Assembly: GCA_018398765.1 (NCBI GenBank)
Contig: JAHBMJ010000388.1
Span: 93,443-130,112 of the forward strand
Direction of reading: 5' to 3'
DNA length: 36,670 bases
Source of the DNA: Chromera velia
Lineage: Eukaryota; Sar; Chromeraceae
Shown here: piece by piece, positions 20,637 to 31,265 of the stretch
Layout of the letters: each line of letters begins with the position of its first letter
Numbering within the stretch: position 1 is the stretch's first letter
Notes under the pieces: generated by a model
Database searches by the model: none
What the model was told of the DNA's origin: nothing
Seen by the model: the letters and a program-made list of their open reading frames with translations, nothing else
Program-made: the position numbers and the translations under genes

Positions 20637-22455
20637 GTGTGAACCCGCGGCTGCAAACAAGTTCGCGGGTAGGACCCCGGATTTTTACGGGCTGCCGCCG
20701 GGCTGGAACCCGTTTTGAACCCGCTTGAACCGGGTTCGAACCCGAATGCCGACTTTTTTGTAGGCCTCCAAAAGGCTCAAGAAGTCAAAACAAAGCGTTT
20801 CCCATCGATTCCCACAGGGTCCGACCGATGGCGGACACACAATGCCTGTCAGTCACGCATTCAGTCTGACCACATCCTTCCGACTCACCAGTATGTGGAG
20901 ACACCAGAGGGGTCCTGCTCCTCTAAGGCGCTTGGAATCTGCATTCAGCGAGCGCAACAGATGCACATCACTGCACTGACCTTGACTATAGCGGATGACG
21001 CAGAGGGAAGAGCCTCTGGATGGACCTGGGGGCTCTTTGCTCGCCATCCGCACAGACGCTCCCACAAGAACGCAACACACTCTTCATCCCCACCAAAAAT
21101 TCCAACAAGCATCAATGCTGTCTGCAGCTGGCTGCAACGCAAAGAAACAAGGAAGATGCATTGTTTAGCACGGCGGGGGAGAGAGCAAGGAGCCTACTGG
21201 GTGCCACAAAGGTTCTGCCGGAGGGGCAGACAGGTGTTGCTCACACCGTCTCGAGATGAGGTCACACTCGACCCATCGAAAGGGTCTCCGCGCACAGCCA
21301 CACCAAAAGGTGAATCCTGGACACACCACAGAGTCTGCCGGTGTTGTAGGAAGAGAACTGTACCAGTTTTCTGGAAGGATCTGCTTCACAGCCACTCCTG
21401 TACATCGAGAACGGTTCAGACTGGGTGTGACTGAATGTATCTCGTTGAGCCCATTTTGAGCTTTCGGAGCCGATTTTGAAAGCCGATTTTTCTCAGTGAC
21501 GCACGCATCGGGCCGGGGACGCGCGGGGGCCATGTACGCGCGCGCGTCCCCGGCCCGATGCGTGCGTCACTGAGAAAAATCGGCTTTCAAAATCGGCTCT
21601 GAGAAAGTTCAAAAACTGCTCATGCAACTAGATTCAGTCACACCCAGTCTGAGTTGTTCTCGATGTACAGGAGTGGCTGGGAAGCAGATCCTTCCAGCAA
21701 ACTGGTACAGTTGTGTTTCTACAACACACTTAGACTCTGTTCTGTGTCTGGGTTTCACCTTTTGCGGTGGTTGTGTGATGAGACCCTTTCGAAGGGTCCA
21801 GCGTGAGGGTATCTAGAGACGGTGTGAGCAACACCTGTCTGCCCCTCCATCAACACCTTTGTGACACCGAGTAGGCTTCTTGCTCTCTCCCTAGCCGTGC
21901 TGGGCGACGTGTCTTCCTTGTTTCTCTGCATTGCAGCCGGCTGCAGCCAACTTTGATGCTTCTGGGATTTGTTTGTGGGGTTGAAGAATATTGAAGAGTG
22001 TGTTGCCTTCCTGTGGGACAGTTCGTGCTGATGGAGAGCAAACAGCCCCCAGGTCCACCCAGAAGCTGTCCCGACTGGGTCATTCGCTACAGTCAAGGTC
22101 AGTGCAGTGATATGCATCTGTTGTGCTCATGGGATGCAGGAGTCTAGCACCTCACAGGAGCAAGACCCCTCCGGTGGCTGCAGATACAGGTAAGTGGGAA
22201 GGATATGTGGTGTGCGGTGAGTGACTGACAGGCACTGTGTGTCCGGCATTGGTCAAACTCTGTTGGAAACTCTTTGTCTGGACTGTTTGAAGCTTGTGGA
22301 TGTGTGTTTGGTCGCTCAGAACTCACAAGTGCTCTTTTTGACAACCCGGCGAGAGCCCGGCGAAAACTGGGATTCCGGCCGGGCTCTAACCCGTTTTTGG
22401 CCGTGAAAATCCGGGGTCCTGCCCGCGAACTTGTTTGCAGCGGCGGGTTCACACA
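20637..22455. mobile_element. 1.8-kb fold-back element (long imperfect palindrome)
   Basis: Two arms of about 0.9 kb are inverted copies. The left arm begins GTGTGAACCCGC at about 20637 and the right arm ends with its complement at about 22455. Around the centre, 21467-21525 and 21541-21599 are a perfect 59-bp inverted repeat with a 15-bp loop; outward the arms diverge but remain alignable throughout. The same peptide-like string (MHITALTLT, then SGWTWGLFA) appears on the plus strand of the left arm and the minus strand of the right arm, which shows the symmetry but is not evidence of a protein. I see no convincing target duplication. Confidence 0.85.
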
Positions 22456-22490
22456 TGGTATGCGACGGTCATGGAGGGCCCTATGGTTCT

Positions 22491-22555
22491 TCAATCAATC
22501 AATCAATCAATCAGTCAATCAATCGATCAGTCAGTCCTCAGTTAGTCAGTCAGCC
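22491..22555. repeat. (CAAT)/(CAGT) tetranucleotide repeat
   Basis: A run of ATCAATCAATCA-type units grades into GTCAGTCAGT-type units immediately right of the fold-back element. It is compound and imperfect. Confidence 0.85.
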
Positions 22556-22589
22556 AGAGCGGCCCGGAGGGTAGGGCAGACACTAGGGC

Positions 22590-23095
22590 AGACACTCCGA
22601 TGGTATCGCCCCCAGTCCTTCTTCTGACAGCGACGAGAGTAATATCGGGTGTAGTGACACCCGGAGCATTTCTGGATGTGAGCCGACACCCTGCTACAAA
22701 TTAACGGCACACATCTTGCCGTCTCCTGAAGCCAACAGACACACACCCAAAGCCATCTCCACGACAACGGTGATGGGACACTCAAGGGGCCTCTTCATCG
22801 CCTCCAAGAATGTCTTCACGTTGAACCCCTCCGATGCACGAGCCGAGAGGGAGGGCACCCACACGGACAAACAACGTCCCGAGCCCGGTACCCTCCAGGA
22901 GTTGCCGTTCGTGACGACGCCTATGTCCGCGAGGGCATCGAACTACCCCCTCTCCATCCAAGTTCCTTCTGCCATCCTCACCCAGGACCTTGCCCCCTCG
23001 GACCCCTCCTGGTGGATGAAGGCGTCCATGGAATCTTTTCTGCCCTCGTGCCGGTATGTCCACCAATCAGGGCCGACCGCCTCCAAAACAGGGTG
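22590..23095 (-). pseudogene. Broken MYND zinc-finger gene
   Basis: On the minus strand, 22676-22590 encodes KCSGCHYTRYYSRRCQKKDW followed by a His and a Cys, matching the MYND finger pattern C-x2-C...YCS-x2-CQ-x2-DW-x2-H-x3-C. The third zinc ligand is Tyr (RYYS for RYCS). Upstream, another frame reads VGPDWWTYRHEGRKDSMDAF, then after an in-frame stop FDALADIGVVTNGNSW, and on to FLEAMKRPLECPITVVVEM, which looks like protein but is out of frame with the finger. With the stop, the frame change and the lost ligand this looks like a decayed gene or an assembly of missed introns. MYND fingers mediate protein contacts. The rest of the protein is unknown. Confidence 0.5.
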
Positions 23096-23229
23096 AGGGA
23101 GGGCAAGAGGGACCCCAACCAAAGGTCAACCTCTGGGTGCTTCGGGGAGGCCCGCAAACTCCAGTCCCCTATCGAGGACAACGGACGCAAAACGAGTTCA
23201 AGCAGGGCGTACTCCTAGGGCGTACTCCA

Positions 23230-24440
23230 AAAAGTACTACCCGTGCAATGTCGTGGACTGTGTTGTTCATTTTGCTATTGAGCATAAGGGTGTGTCTAAA
23301 CACTCCTATTTAACGAATTTTGTGGTGTTCCAGACTGAGAGATCAGCTGACCGCCAGAACCAAGAGTTTATTATTTAATAGAGTGTAATACAGTACAGTG
23401 TTAAGTTACTATGCTTGAAAGTGGACCCCTATGCTGAAGTCTGACCTTTATATTGATAGTATTATTCTACGTTTTCTTGACATAAAATATAAGTTAATTA
23501 GACTATTTTTTTTTAGTTTATCAATGATAAATAAGCTGATAACAAATGTTTATAAATTTGGATTCAAGTTCTTGCCCACCTGAAAGCGGTAAGCGCATGC
23601 ATTCGGGGGACCAGAGGAGTGCAAGGGGAGGGCTGGGAGGAAGGAGGAGTAGGCAATGCACTGGTTATGACTGAGGGGTAGGAAGTACTTAGCAAATACC
23701 GAAGAAGGCATTCAGATGGAGGAGCGTCAACTATGAGGTCGCATGAAAGAGAGAGAGCTAGTAGCAAGAGCAGTAACTAGGACAGAAGGAAGAGATGAAA
23801 GACGTATAGGCCAGACGCTAGGAACAAACTTTAAGTCAATGCCCCCCCAAAAGTTCTTAAAAGTAATTCTAGTACTAGCTAGTTAAAAGTAATTGATCAA
23901 TAGTGACTGCCAGCTGCTGCGCGTAAATGTTTTTCAAATCTAAATCTGTTTAATGATATACTGTTAGCTAAAAAAGTTTTGAAATTTGACTATTATTCGA
24001 TTAAGTATATGTGTGTGCATGAATGCGCAGCAAAAAGTTAAAAAAAAAAATAAAATCTATCTAGATAATCTAGACATTTTAAAGTTTTTACTACAAATGT
24101 TAGACCAGAATAATATTAATTCTCTGGAAAATTCTTTTAAAAATAGTTCAGTAAGAATGAGTTTTAAATTTTAATACTATCAAAACAATGATCGAAAACT
24201 AAAATTTAATATTTTTTAAATATTATTTCAAGACAGAACCTTGAAAAGGCCAATGTTTACGCCGTTTTGTTCCATTTGTTATTCAGATCGATTCTGATTG
24301 AAGAGCCGTTTCTGTACTTCTTCTACTATCGCCCAAAGAATGACATATTGAGACACCAACTTCTTGTAGGACAAATCGCGGAAACTTATAGTGCCTCTGC
24401 TTTGAACGCATAAATGATATTCATTGGGTGAGGGAAGAGA
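23230..24440. other. AT-rich spacer, nothing recognised
   Basis: After a small GC-rich palindromic patch near 23205-23240 the sequence becomes AT-rich with long A/T runs and dense stops in all frames. A less AT-rich island at 23570-23780 has no recognisable reading frame. I see no RNA gene. Confidence 0.5.
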
Positions 24441-25202
24441 ACAAAACAAGTAAGCAAAACAGGAAGGTAACGGAAACGGAGGAAGCAAGAAGACAAATAA
24501 ATGAGAAAAAAAAAAGGAAGGAAGAAAGGAAGCAAGGAAGGAAGGAAGAAAAGTAAGGAGTCTTAAACAAAGAAAGAAGGAAGGCCAATTAATAAAGACG
24601 GAAAGCAGGATGGAAGGAAGCAAGGAAGAAAGGAATTAAAAAAACAAGAAAAAAGAAGGAAGAAAAAGATGAAGGAAGGAAGGAAGGAAGCTAGCAACGA
24701 AGGAAGGAAAGAAGGAAGGAAGGAAGGAAGGAAGGAAGAACGGCAGGCAGGGATAAAGCACAAAAGAAAATAAAAAAAGAAGGAACTTCAAGGAAAGAAG
24801 AAAGCAGCAGAGGAAGGAAGAAAGAAGCAAAAGGAGAGACAGGGCAACGAAGGAAGGAAGAACGAAGGAAGGAAGGAAGGAAGGAAGGAAGGAAGGAAAA
24901 AAAGAAGGAAGGAAGGAAAGAAAGAAAAAAGGAAGAAAGGAAAGAAACGAATAGAGGAAGGATGGGAGAAACGACGGAAGAAAGGAAGGATGAAAGACAG
25001 GAAGGAAACAGACACAGAAAGCTTAAAATTTTTTGAACGAAAGAAAGAACGAAAGTAGGAGGGGGGGACGATGCAATGAAAGGAGGAGGGAAAGACGGAA
25101 AGAAGGGACTCCAACAAGGAAAGAAAGGAAGAAAGGATGGAAGAAGGAAGGAAAAAAGAAAGCAACAAAGAGAGAAAGAGAGAGAGAAGGAAAGAGAAAG
25201 TG

Positions 25203-25247
<45 letters not shown>

Positions 25248-25340
25248 GAAAGAAAGGAAGGAGAGAAGAAAAGGAGGAAGGCACGAAAACAACAATTAAG
25301 GAAAGAAGGGGAAAAAAACAATAAAGATGGAAGCCTTAGG
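24440..25340. repeat. Long purine tract ((GGAA)n, (GGAAG)n and (GA)n)
   Basis: For about 900 bp the plus strand is overwhelmingly purine: GGAA/GGAAG units at 24510-24980, mixed GAAA/GGAA to 25190, then (GA)n at about 25209-25243. The minus-strand 'proteins' here are runs of Ser/Phe/Leu that only reflect the repeat. Confidence 0.9.
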
Positions 25341-25969
25341 GAAAAGGAAAGAAATTTGAAGAAGCTGTGCGCTCTAAGTGGAAAATATAGAGAAAAGCAG
25401 AAGGGTATGAGGGTATCAACTTGTGTCAATAAAGCCAGAACGGCAATATTCTTTTTAAAGAAAAAACATGACCACCCTGACTCCGACAGAATTTCCGACT
25501 CCAAAAAAAACAATATTTAATATAAATAATTAATTGAGTTACACAGTCTTATTAATTTATTTTTACTCTTTAAAGACTGTTTTTAAACATAAATAAAAGC
25601 GTAAAACAAAATCTACAAACAACTAGAAATATAAATGAAAATTTTTTTTCAGGTTTACTTTGTTTTTCAATTTTTTATGAAACTTGCCCCAAAGGTTCCT
25701 ACTAGCTTCCCTAGCTAGTTCTCTAGATGTTAGACTTGTATAATTAAAGTTTGTTGGGGTTACTGTCAGACTAGTGTAATCAATTGGTGAAGAGTTAGTC
25801 TACAGACACTTAATGCTAGACTTAATGAATGTCACATCTACGAGAGCGTGGAGGAAAGAGTTTTCAACCGCTGAAGCCATCATTGATAAAGCAGATATTG
25901 CGGTGGCATCATGTACACTGATCCATAACAACGGGTTTCTGTTCGGCGCATAGAATAAGAAAAGCTACA

Positions 25970-26012
25970 AAAGAGAAGCAGACAGATAGATAAAGAGGCG
26001 GACAGAGAAAAT

Positions 26013-26050
<38 letters not shown>

Positions 26051-26740
26051 GAGAGAGGCAGGCAGGTAGGTAGGCACAGAGAGAGGGGCAAGACGGGGGA
26101 GGAGGGTGAAAAAGGCTTGCAATGAGAAACAGGCATTGCATTAAAAGATGGGAGGACGAAGAAAGGGATAGAGGCCTAGAGAGGGAAGTCTTAGGCACTG
26201 CAGGGAAGAAAGAGTGGAAACATAGACGAAAAGAGAGAGAGCATGCAGCGAATCTCAACACTTAGTATGCAAGAAGGGAATAGGGCGGGCAAAGAAAAAG
26301 GATAAACGAGTCACGTTGAAATTCAAAGAGAAAAACAAGATCCAAAGTCAGGGAGACAAGAAAGATGCAATCAGAACAGGAGAAAGGAACAAAGAAAGCG
26401 GAAAGAAACAATAGAGTTCGTGGAGAGAAAAAAAGATGGGAAGGGGGCGAGAGAGCAGAAGAGAAGACGAGACGGATGCATAGTTTGGGGACAGCTTTCA
26501 CAAAATCAGCGAGCAGGAGTCTCTGAGTAGACAACTTTCTAGACAACTTTCAAGTGAAGTGAAAAGAGAAATAGGCAGCTCGGTGGGCCGCCGGTGAAGG
26601 GGGAAAGGGCAAAAGACATGATAAAGTTCAAGAAGGGGAAGCTTGGAGTGTTAAAATGCAGAAGAAGCAAGCGGACGAGAGTCAACCAGAGGAACAGCAG
26701 AAATTGAAAAGCAAGAGCAGCCGCTGCTAAGACTAGAGAG
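25970..26740. repeat. Second purine-rich tract with (GA)n core
   Basis: The plus strand is strongly purine-biased, with (GA)n at about 26018-26048 and looser GAGA/GGAA text on both sides. It is separated from the first tract by an AT-rich island (about 25380-25960). No gene seen. Confidence 0.75.
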
Positions 26741-26994
26741 AATCCCTCTAGCTCGCTATCTCTGATACCTGTAACTATAAGTGCAGAGTCTCGTAGTCAT
26801 CCAACTTGTGTAGAACTGTGAGAAGGTGTGAGAAGTGAACCCACATTTGCATGTATACTGACGGAAAGATATTAGCACGTTGCTTACTGCTTGAAACACA
26901 CAGACAGGGGAAGTGAAAGCCGAAAGAAAAAGCTTTCTAGCAGCAGCAAAAGACAAATAAGTTACACGCATAGACACCTGTCACCGCCTCTCAT

Positions 26995-27072
26995 GTATTT
27001 ACATATACACAAACACACGTACACATACACACAGTCATACATACGCCTACACATACACATAGATATACATGC
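26995..27072. repeat. Degenerate (ACATAC)/(CA)n repeat
   Basis: Irregular units of ACACAT, ACATAC and ACACAC. No coding signal in this interval. Confidence 0.7.
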
Positions 27073-27400
27073 GTAAAACGGATTAAGACATCAAAGTAAA
27101 AGGAAAAGGTGGATAGAAACACAGCTTTGAAAGCCTGGTAGACCGAAATAAGTCCGTCAACACAAGTGCCGGGCGATAGACCTAACGCCCCCTATCTTGT
27201 ACATAGGGAGTTTGAGATAGCCCCTCCACACACCTTGAGGTTGAGGCCTGCATACACATTCAAAAGACGTACATATGAAAGAGAGTCGAAAGACAGCCAC
27301 ATAAAAGGATGAAAAGGGTATTTTTGAGTTCTCCAACCCTTACTTATATTTTTAAATTTTAATATCAACTTCGTGCTCGACACTTTTTTTCCCACCCAGA

Positions 27401-27702
27401 TTCCAACAGAGAGGATCAGCTCAGGGGGAATTTTCTGGAAATTTTCACACGAAAATTTCCAGAAAATCCTCCCCGACGGCGAAAGCTGAAAAATAAAAGT
27501 CGGAAACAGCGGAAGGAAAAGCATAAGAGGCATCGATGTGGGCTTTAAACATCGATCGGAGTTCATACAAGCCTATCTTTTGTTCTTCCCTGCATTTTTT
27601 GTGACTTTCATTTTTCAGCTTTCGCCGCCAGGGGGGATTTTCTGGAAACTTTTGTGCGAAAATTTCTAGAAAATCCCCCCTGAGCTGAGCCTCTCTATTG
27701 GA
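27401..27702. mobile_element. Small inverted-repeat element (MITE-like) with nested hairpins
   Basis: The ends are inverted repeats of about 95-100 bp: 27401 onward (TTCCAACAGAGAGG...) against the complement of the segment ending at 27702 (CCTCTCTATTGGAA). Each arm itself contains an imperfect hairpin built from GGGGGAATTTTCTGGAAA and its complement, and the arms end inward in GGCGAAAGCTGAAAAAT. About 100 bp of unique sequence lies between. No transposase and no clear target duplication were seen. Confidence 0.75.
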
Positions 27703-27739
27703 AGTTTATACAGAGACCAAAGAGCCTGGAAGTGAAACA

Positions 27740-28340
27740 TGCGTGGTCGACAGACATCAGCCGACATCAACATCCATTCCTGCATGCCCGTTGACCCTCC
27801 GATCCTCTCTAGCGCTGAGCCTCCTACTGACCTCATTTCCACGGACTTAAGATCGATACCGTCCGATCTCAGACCATTCCGGCCCCGGGCCCGCCCCGTC
27901 CCCCACCCCCCGGCCTTCTGAGCCCACGCGCACTCCCGCTCCGGGATCAGCGCCCTTCGACGGACATAGAACGCCATCCGTCTTCCCCTTACAACTTCTT
28001 CCTACCCGAGGCTACCCCCTGCCTCGCTTGAGTCTCTGGGCCTCAAACTTAACCTCTCTGTGACGCCTGACTCCGCCAGGGCCCGCCCTGGCTCGGCCCC
28101 GGCCCCGCCCCACCCCCCGCCGGGGGCCGCCCCGCCAAGTCCCCGCATCCCCCCACTCTGGGACCACTCTGGAGACCTCTTCCAATCCATCTTTCCCGCA
28201 CAAGGAACTTCGTGTGAGACTCTCTCTCTCTGGCCTTTCGGGGCTTCAAACCCTCTCTGCAACGTTCGGTCCCGGCCCGGCCCCGGCGGCAGTCTTGACC
28301 ACAGCCCAGCGGCCCGCCATGTAACCCCCACTTGAGGAAG
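27740..28340. other. GC-rich stretch without a recognisable gene
   Basis: GC content is high, especially at 27880-28140 and 28260-28320, and open frames exist on both strands by composition alone. I see no domain, RNA fold or repeat I can name. The GGCCCCGGCC-type strings suggest a CpG-rich patch. Confidence 0.35.
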
Positions 28341-28349
28341 GCAACCGAT

Positions 28350-29150
28350 TTAGCTTCAGTTCTACTACATATCCAAGTAAAAGCCCCAAACTTTGCATTC
28401 AGACACAGAACAAGAAGGCAGTCAGTGCAAATAGGAGCTAGGAGCAAGGTGGATCCCTATCTGGCAAGAGACAACCACTTACCCCACATAACATAAAGTG
28501 ACAGCTACAATCACACTTAGCAGAAAAGAGAGCCAAAAGCAACTTAAGCTCCACAACACACCCAAGCGAAAGCTCCAAACTCTGCAGCTAGACAGGACCT
28601 AAGAGCACAATGAGGTTTGGAGAGAAGGGTTGAGGTAGGTCGCAACCGTTTACTCCATATGACACAATTGAAGAGACGGCTAGAAGAAAAAACAAGCAAA
28701 AGTGATTCCAAGTCCCCGAAGCACGCAAGCTGAAGCCCCAAACCATGTATTCAGACAGAAGATAGGATGTCAATGAGGGTAAAAGAAAACGAGAAAGGTG
28801 GGTCCTTCACTTCTTTGATTCAACCGCTTGCTTTTACTTGCACACCGCAGCGCCATCTGTCCAACCGACCAGAAAAGAGATCCAAAAGCAACTCCAAAAC
28901 CGCAAAAAAGGCAGGCTGAAGCCCAAATCCTTGCATGCAGCAAGCCAACAAAAAGACCATCAGGGAGTAAAAAGAGAACAAGGTGCATCTGGGTGTAGTT
29001 CTCTTGGGTACGACTCTACTGCCTGCTCATATCAGATGTGACACACCGAGACGGCTTTGCCACGGCAAGCCAATGCGAAAAGAAGAGCAGTGACCAAGCC
29101 GGACCGAGCCAGCTTCAGCTCTACTACAAGGTCAAGCAGCAGCCTGGAGT
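28350..29150. repeat. Degenerate tandem array of ~190-bp units
   Basis: A signature close to GAAGCCCCAAAC-TTGCATTCAGAC recurs at about 28379, 28568, 28731, 28916 and (partly) 29138, at spacings of 189, 163, 185 and about 222 bp. A second signature, AACAAGGTG-ATC, recurs near 28443, 28793 and 28977, and GCTTCAG-TCTACTAC occurs at both ends (28352, 29111). The copies are well diverged, so this is an old satellite-like array rather than a gene. Confidence 0.7.
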
Positions 29151-29159
29151 ATCACACAA

Positions 29160-29800
29160 CTGACAAGCAGTGATAGCAGAGTGTTTTGAATGAAAGCTGG
29201 GCAAAGGGCTTCTTCTTTTTCTTAAGTGTACCTTCGATCAGCTCTATACCAAATTTTCGATCGCGTGCTCGCAGAGTAATCGGGTCGCAAATAAAAACCG
29301 GATGCGTGCATCAACCAACGCGTGGAGCTGCACGCGACCACGCCAGCGCCGCGCTTACGCTGGTGGTACGCCTAGAGCTGCCGCCGCGGCACTGCCACCC
29401 TACATGCATAGCACGCCATTTAATTATTGCAACCTCAATTCTCACTCCCTTATTTGAAAACATAAAAAGTTAACAATAAGAAAATCGAGAAAAATACATT
29501 CAGATGATGTGAAATCTCTCTAAAGTATTATTTTAAAACAAAAAAAAATATAAATTTTTGGAGTTGAAAATTCTGTCAGAGTCGGAAATTCTGTCAGTGA
29601 CCTGTTTTTTCTTTTTAGAGACTCACTAATCACATGCTCACCCATGGTGACCGCGCAGAGGTGGCATCTCGGGGGACTTTTGCATGCTTCTGAATCTTGT
29701 GTCCTGCACAGACAACCGTTCAGAAAAGATAGAGAACTGAAACGTACAATCGGATTACTGCGTGTATATGTAATACATGCATTCTGCTTCTGTCATAGTT
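29160..29800. other. Spacer, nothing recognised
   Basis: A GC-rich patch (29265-29410) sits in AT-rich DNA. Open frames are short and unconvincing. Two copies of a GAC-AGAATTT-C-GACTC motif on the minus strand lie at 29560-29600 (see findings). Confidence 0.4.
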
Positions 29801-29807
29801 GCATAAG

Positions 29808-29890
29808 TACATTGTACTACATTGTACTACACTGTACTGTACTGTACTACTGTACTATAACATCTACACTGCACTGTACTACTGTACTAG
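29808..29890. repeat. (TGTAC)-rich imperfect tandem repeat
   Basis: Repeated TGTACTAC and TGTACTG units, locally self-complementary because GTAC is a palindrome. Confidence 0.8.
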
Positions 29891-30029
29891 ACCTTAAAAA
29901 ACAATTTCTTCTATTTCTAGCGTCCTAGGGGGTCTCTTAACCTACGTTAATACTCTATCAACGTGTGCTAAGTTATGATATAGTAATGATAAATTATAGT
30001 AACTTAGAGAAAGCTTCCAAAAGAATTGA

Positions 30030-30053
30030 AACTATATATTATACATATATATA

Positions 30054-30090
<37 letters not shown>
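30030..30090. repeat. (TA)n microsatellite
   Basis: A nearly pure AT dinucleotide run of about 60 bp inside an AT-rich region. Confidence 0.9.
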
Positions 30091-30093
<3 letters not shown>

Positions 30094-30283
30094 GGGTATG
30101 ACACCTAAAAAAAAATAAAATATAATTTAATTACAAACCCTAGGGGCATGTGTCACTCTGATTAGCTATAACTCTAAAAAGTAGTTTTTTAAGGTTTTTA
30201 GGATGAACTGACCTTATTTCTATGATAACACAACTTTTTAAATTAAATTTGATGACTTTTTATATATAAGAAAGTCAATTCGC

Positions 30284-31020
30284 CCTCTGAGGTTTGCAAA
30301 CGCTCATGACGTCGGTTTGTAAACCTAATCCCCCAACCTGACCAAACCTGTCTAAACCTGGTTCTAAATGGCTTTTGCATGAACACAAAGAAGATGCAAA
30401 GCAAACATAACCTAGCATTTTACCAGGAAATATCAGATAAACCGATTATTTAACGAATGTAGGATAAAGTCAAGAACATAAAAGCTGTCTTCATTCTTTT
30501 ACACTTCAACAGACTTATCCAAAGGTGCAATTTCCTTTTTAAACGCCCGGTCAACTTACTCCAATTCTCTATCTTCAATTCATAAGCTGCCATTAATGTT
30601 TAGTGCAGTGGGTTTCCAAATTCCTCAATCATGTGTATAGTTTCCACGGAGAGGCGATCAAGCATTGCCAAACAAAGATCGTGCCGGGAAAGAAGAGAGG
30701 GGAAAAGGGGCAGGGGCAGGATAAAGAGAATGCAGCGGCTACTGTGAATGCTGATACGAGCAAGGCTGTATCCCCTTGCTGAAATGCTCATACACAGAGT
30801 GTCACAGATGTGGTCCTGCCGGCAAAAATGTACAAAATGTACTTTTAACAGATTATTCACATATAGATTTTAGAAGTTTGACCAGGTTTGGACGGGTTTA
30901 AAGAGGTTTGAAAGCTTTAAGTCTGGTACGACCATGGTTTTCAAACCAATTCTAAACCTGATATAGCGAATGGGTTTTATACTCATCTAAACCTACCCTA
31001 ACCTACCTTAACCTTAGCCA
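30284..31020. repeat. Diverged inverted repeats rich in AAACCTG / CAGGTTT
   Basis: At 30284-30372 the plus strand carries GGTTTGCAAAC, GGTTTGTAAACC and several AAACCTG units. At about 30870-30985 it carries complementary CCAGGTTTGGAC, GGGTTTAAAGAGGTTTG and further copies. The arrangement suggests a very decayed inverted-repeat element with about 500 bp between arms. The interior has no recognisable gene. Confidence 0.35.
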
Positions 31021-31265
31021 CTTGACCCTATTTTAGCGTTTTTTAAGCTTTTCTAGCAAATTAAGCTCCAAAAATCTCTTTTAAAACATCAAAAATTTAA
31101 GTTTTTATTGAGAAACCTAACTTCAAACCTAGGGTACCCTCACAAAGTGTCAGATCCTAGATATATATAACATAAATTCACATACCATCATTACAACAGT
31201 CCTAGCAACAGTCTCAGCAGTCTGCCCCCCCCCCCCTCCTTCCTGTCCCTTCTGTCAAACTCAGA

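Noticed and set aside
20728-20745. CGGGTTCGAACCCG, resembling a tRNA T-arm / B box
   Set aside because: No acceptor stem, D-arm or anticodon arm fits around it; it belongs to the GAACCCG-rich tip of the fold-back element.
20715-21434. 239-codon frame in the left arm of the fold-back element
   Set aside because: The right arm shows the same string broken across frames and there is no domain; likely non-coding repeat sequence.
24279-25513. Long Ser/Phe/Leu 'proteins' on the minus strand
   Set aside because: They are translations of (GGAA)n, (GAAA)n and (GA)n and carry no other information.
27740-28330. GC-rich block considered as rRNA or a CpG-island gene
   Set aside because: No rRNA signature and no frame with domain content or splice-like borders.
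30985-31020. CCTAAC/ACCCTAA-like words suggesting an interstitial telomere
   Set aside because: Units are irregular and not a run of CCCTAAA; better explained by the AAACCTG-type repeats nearby.
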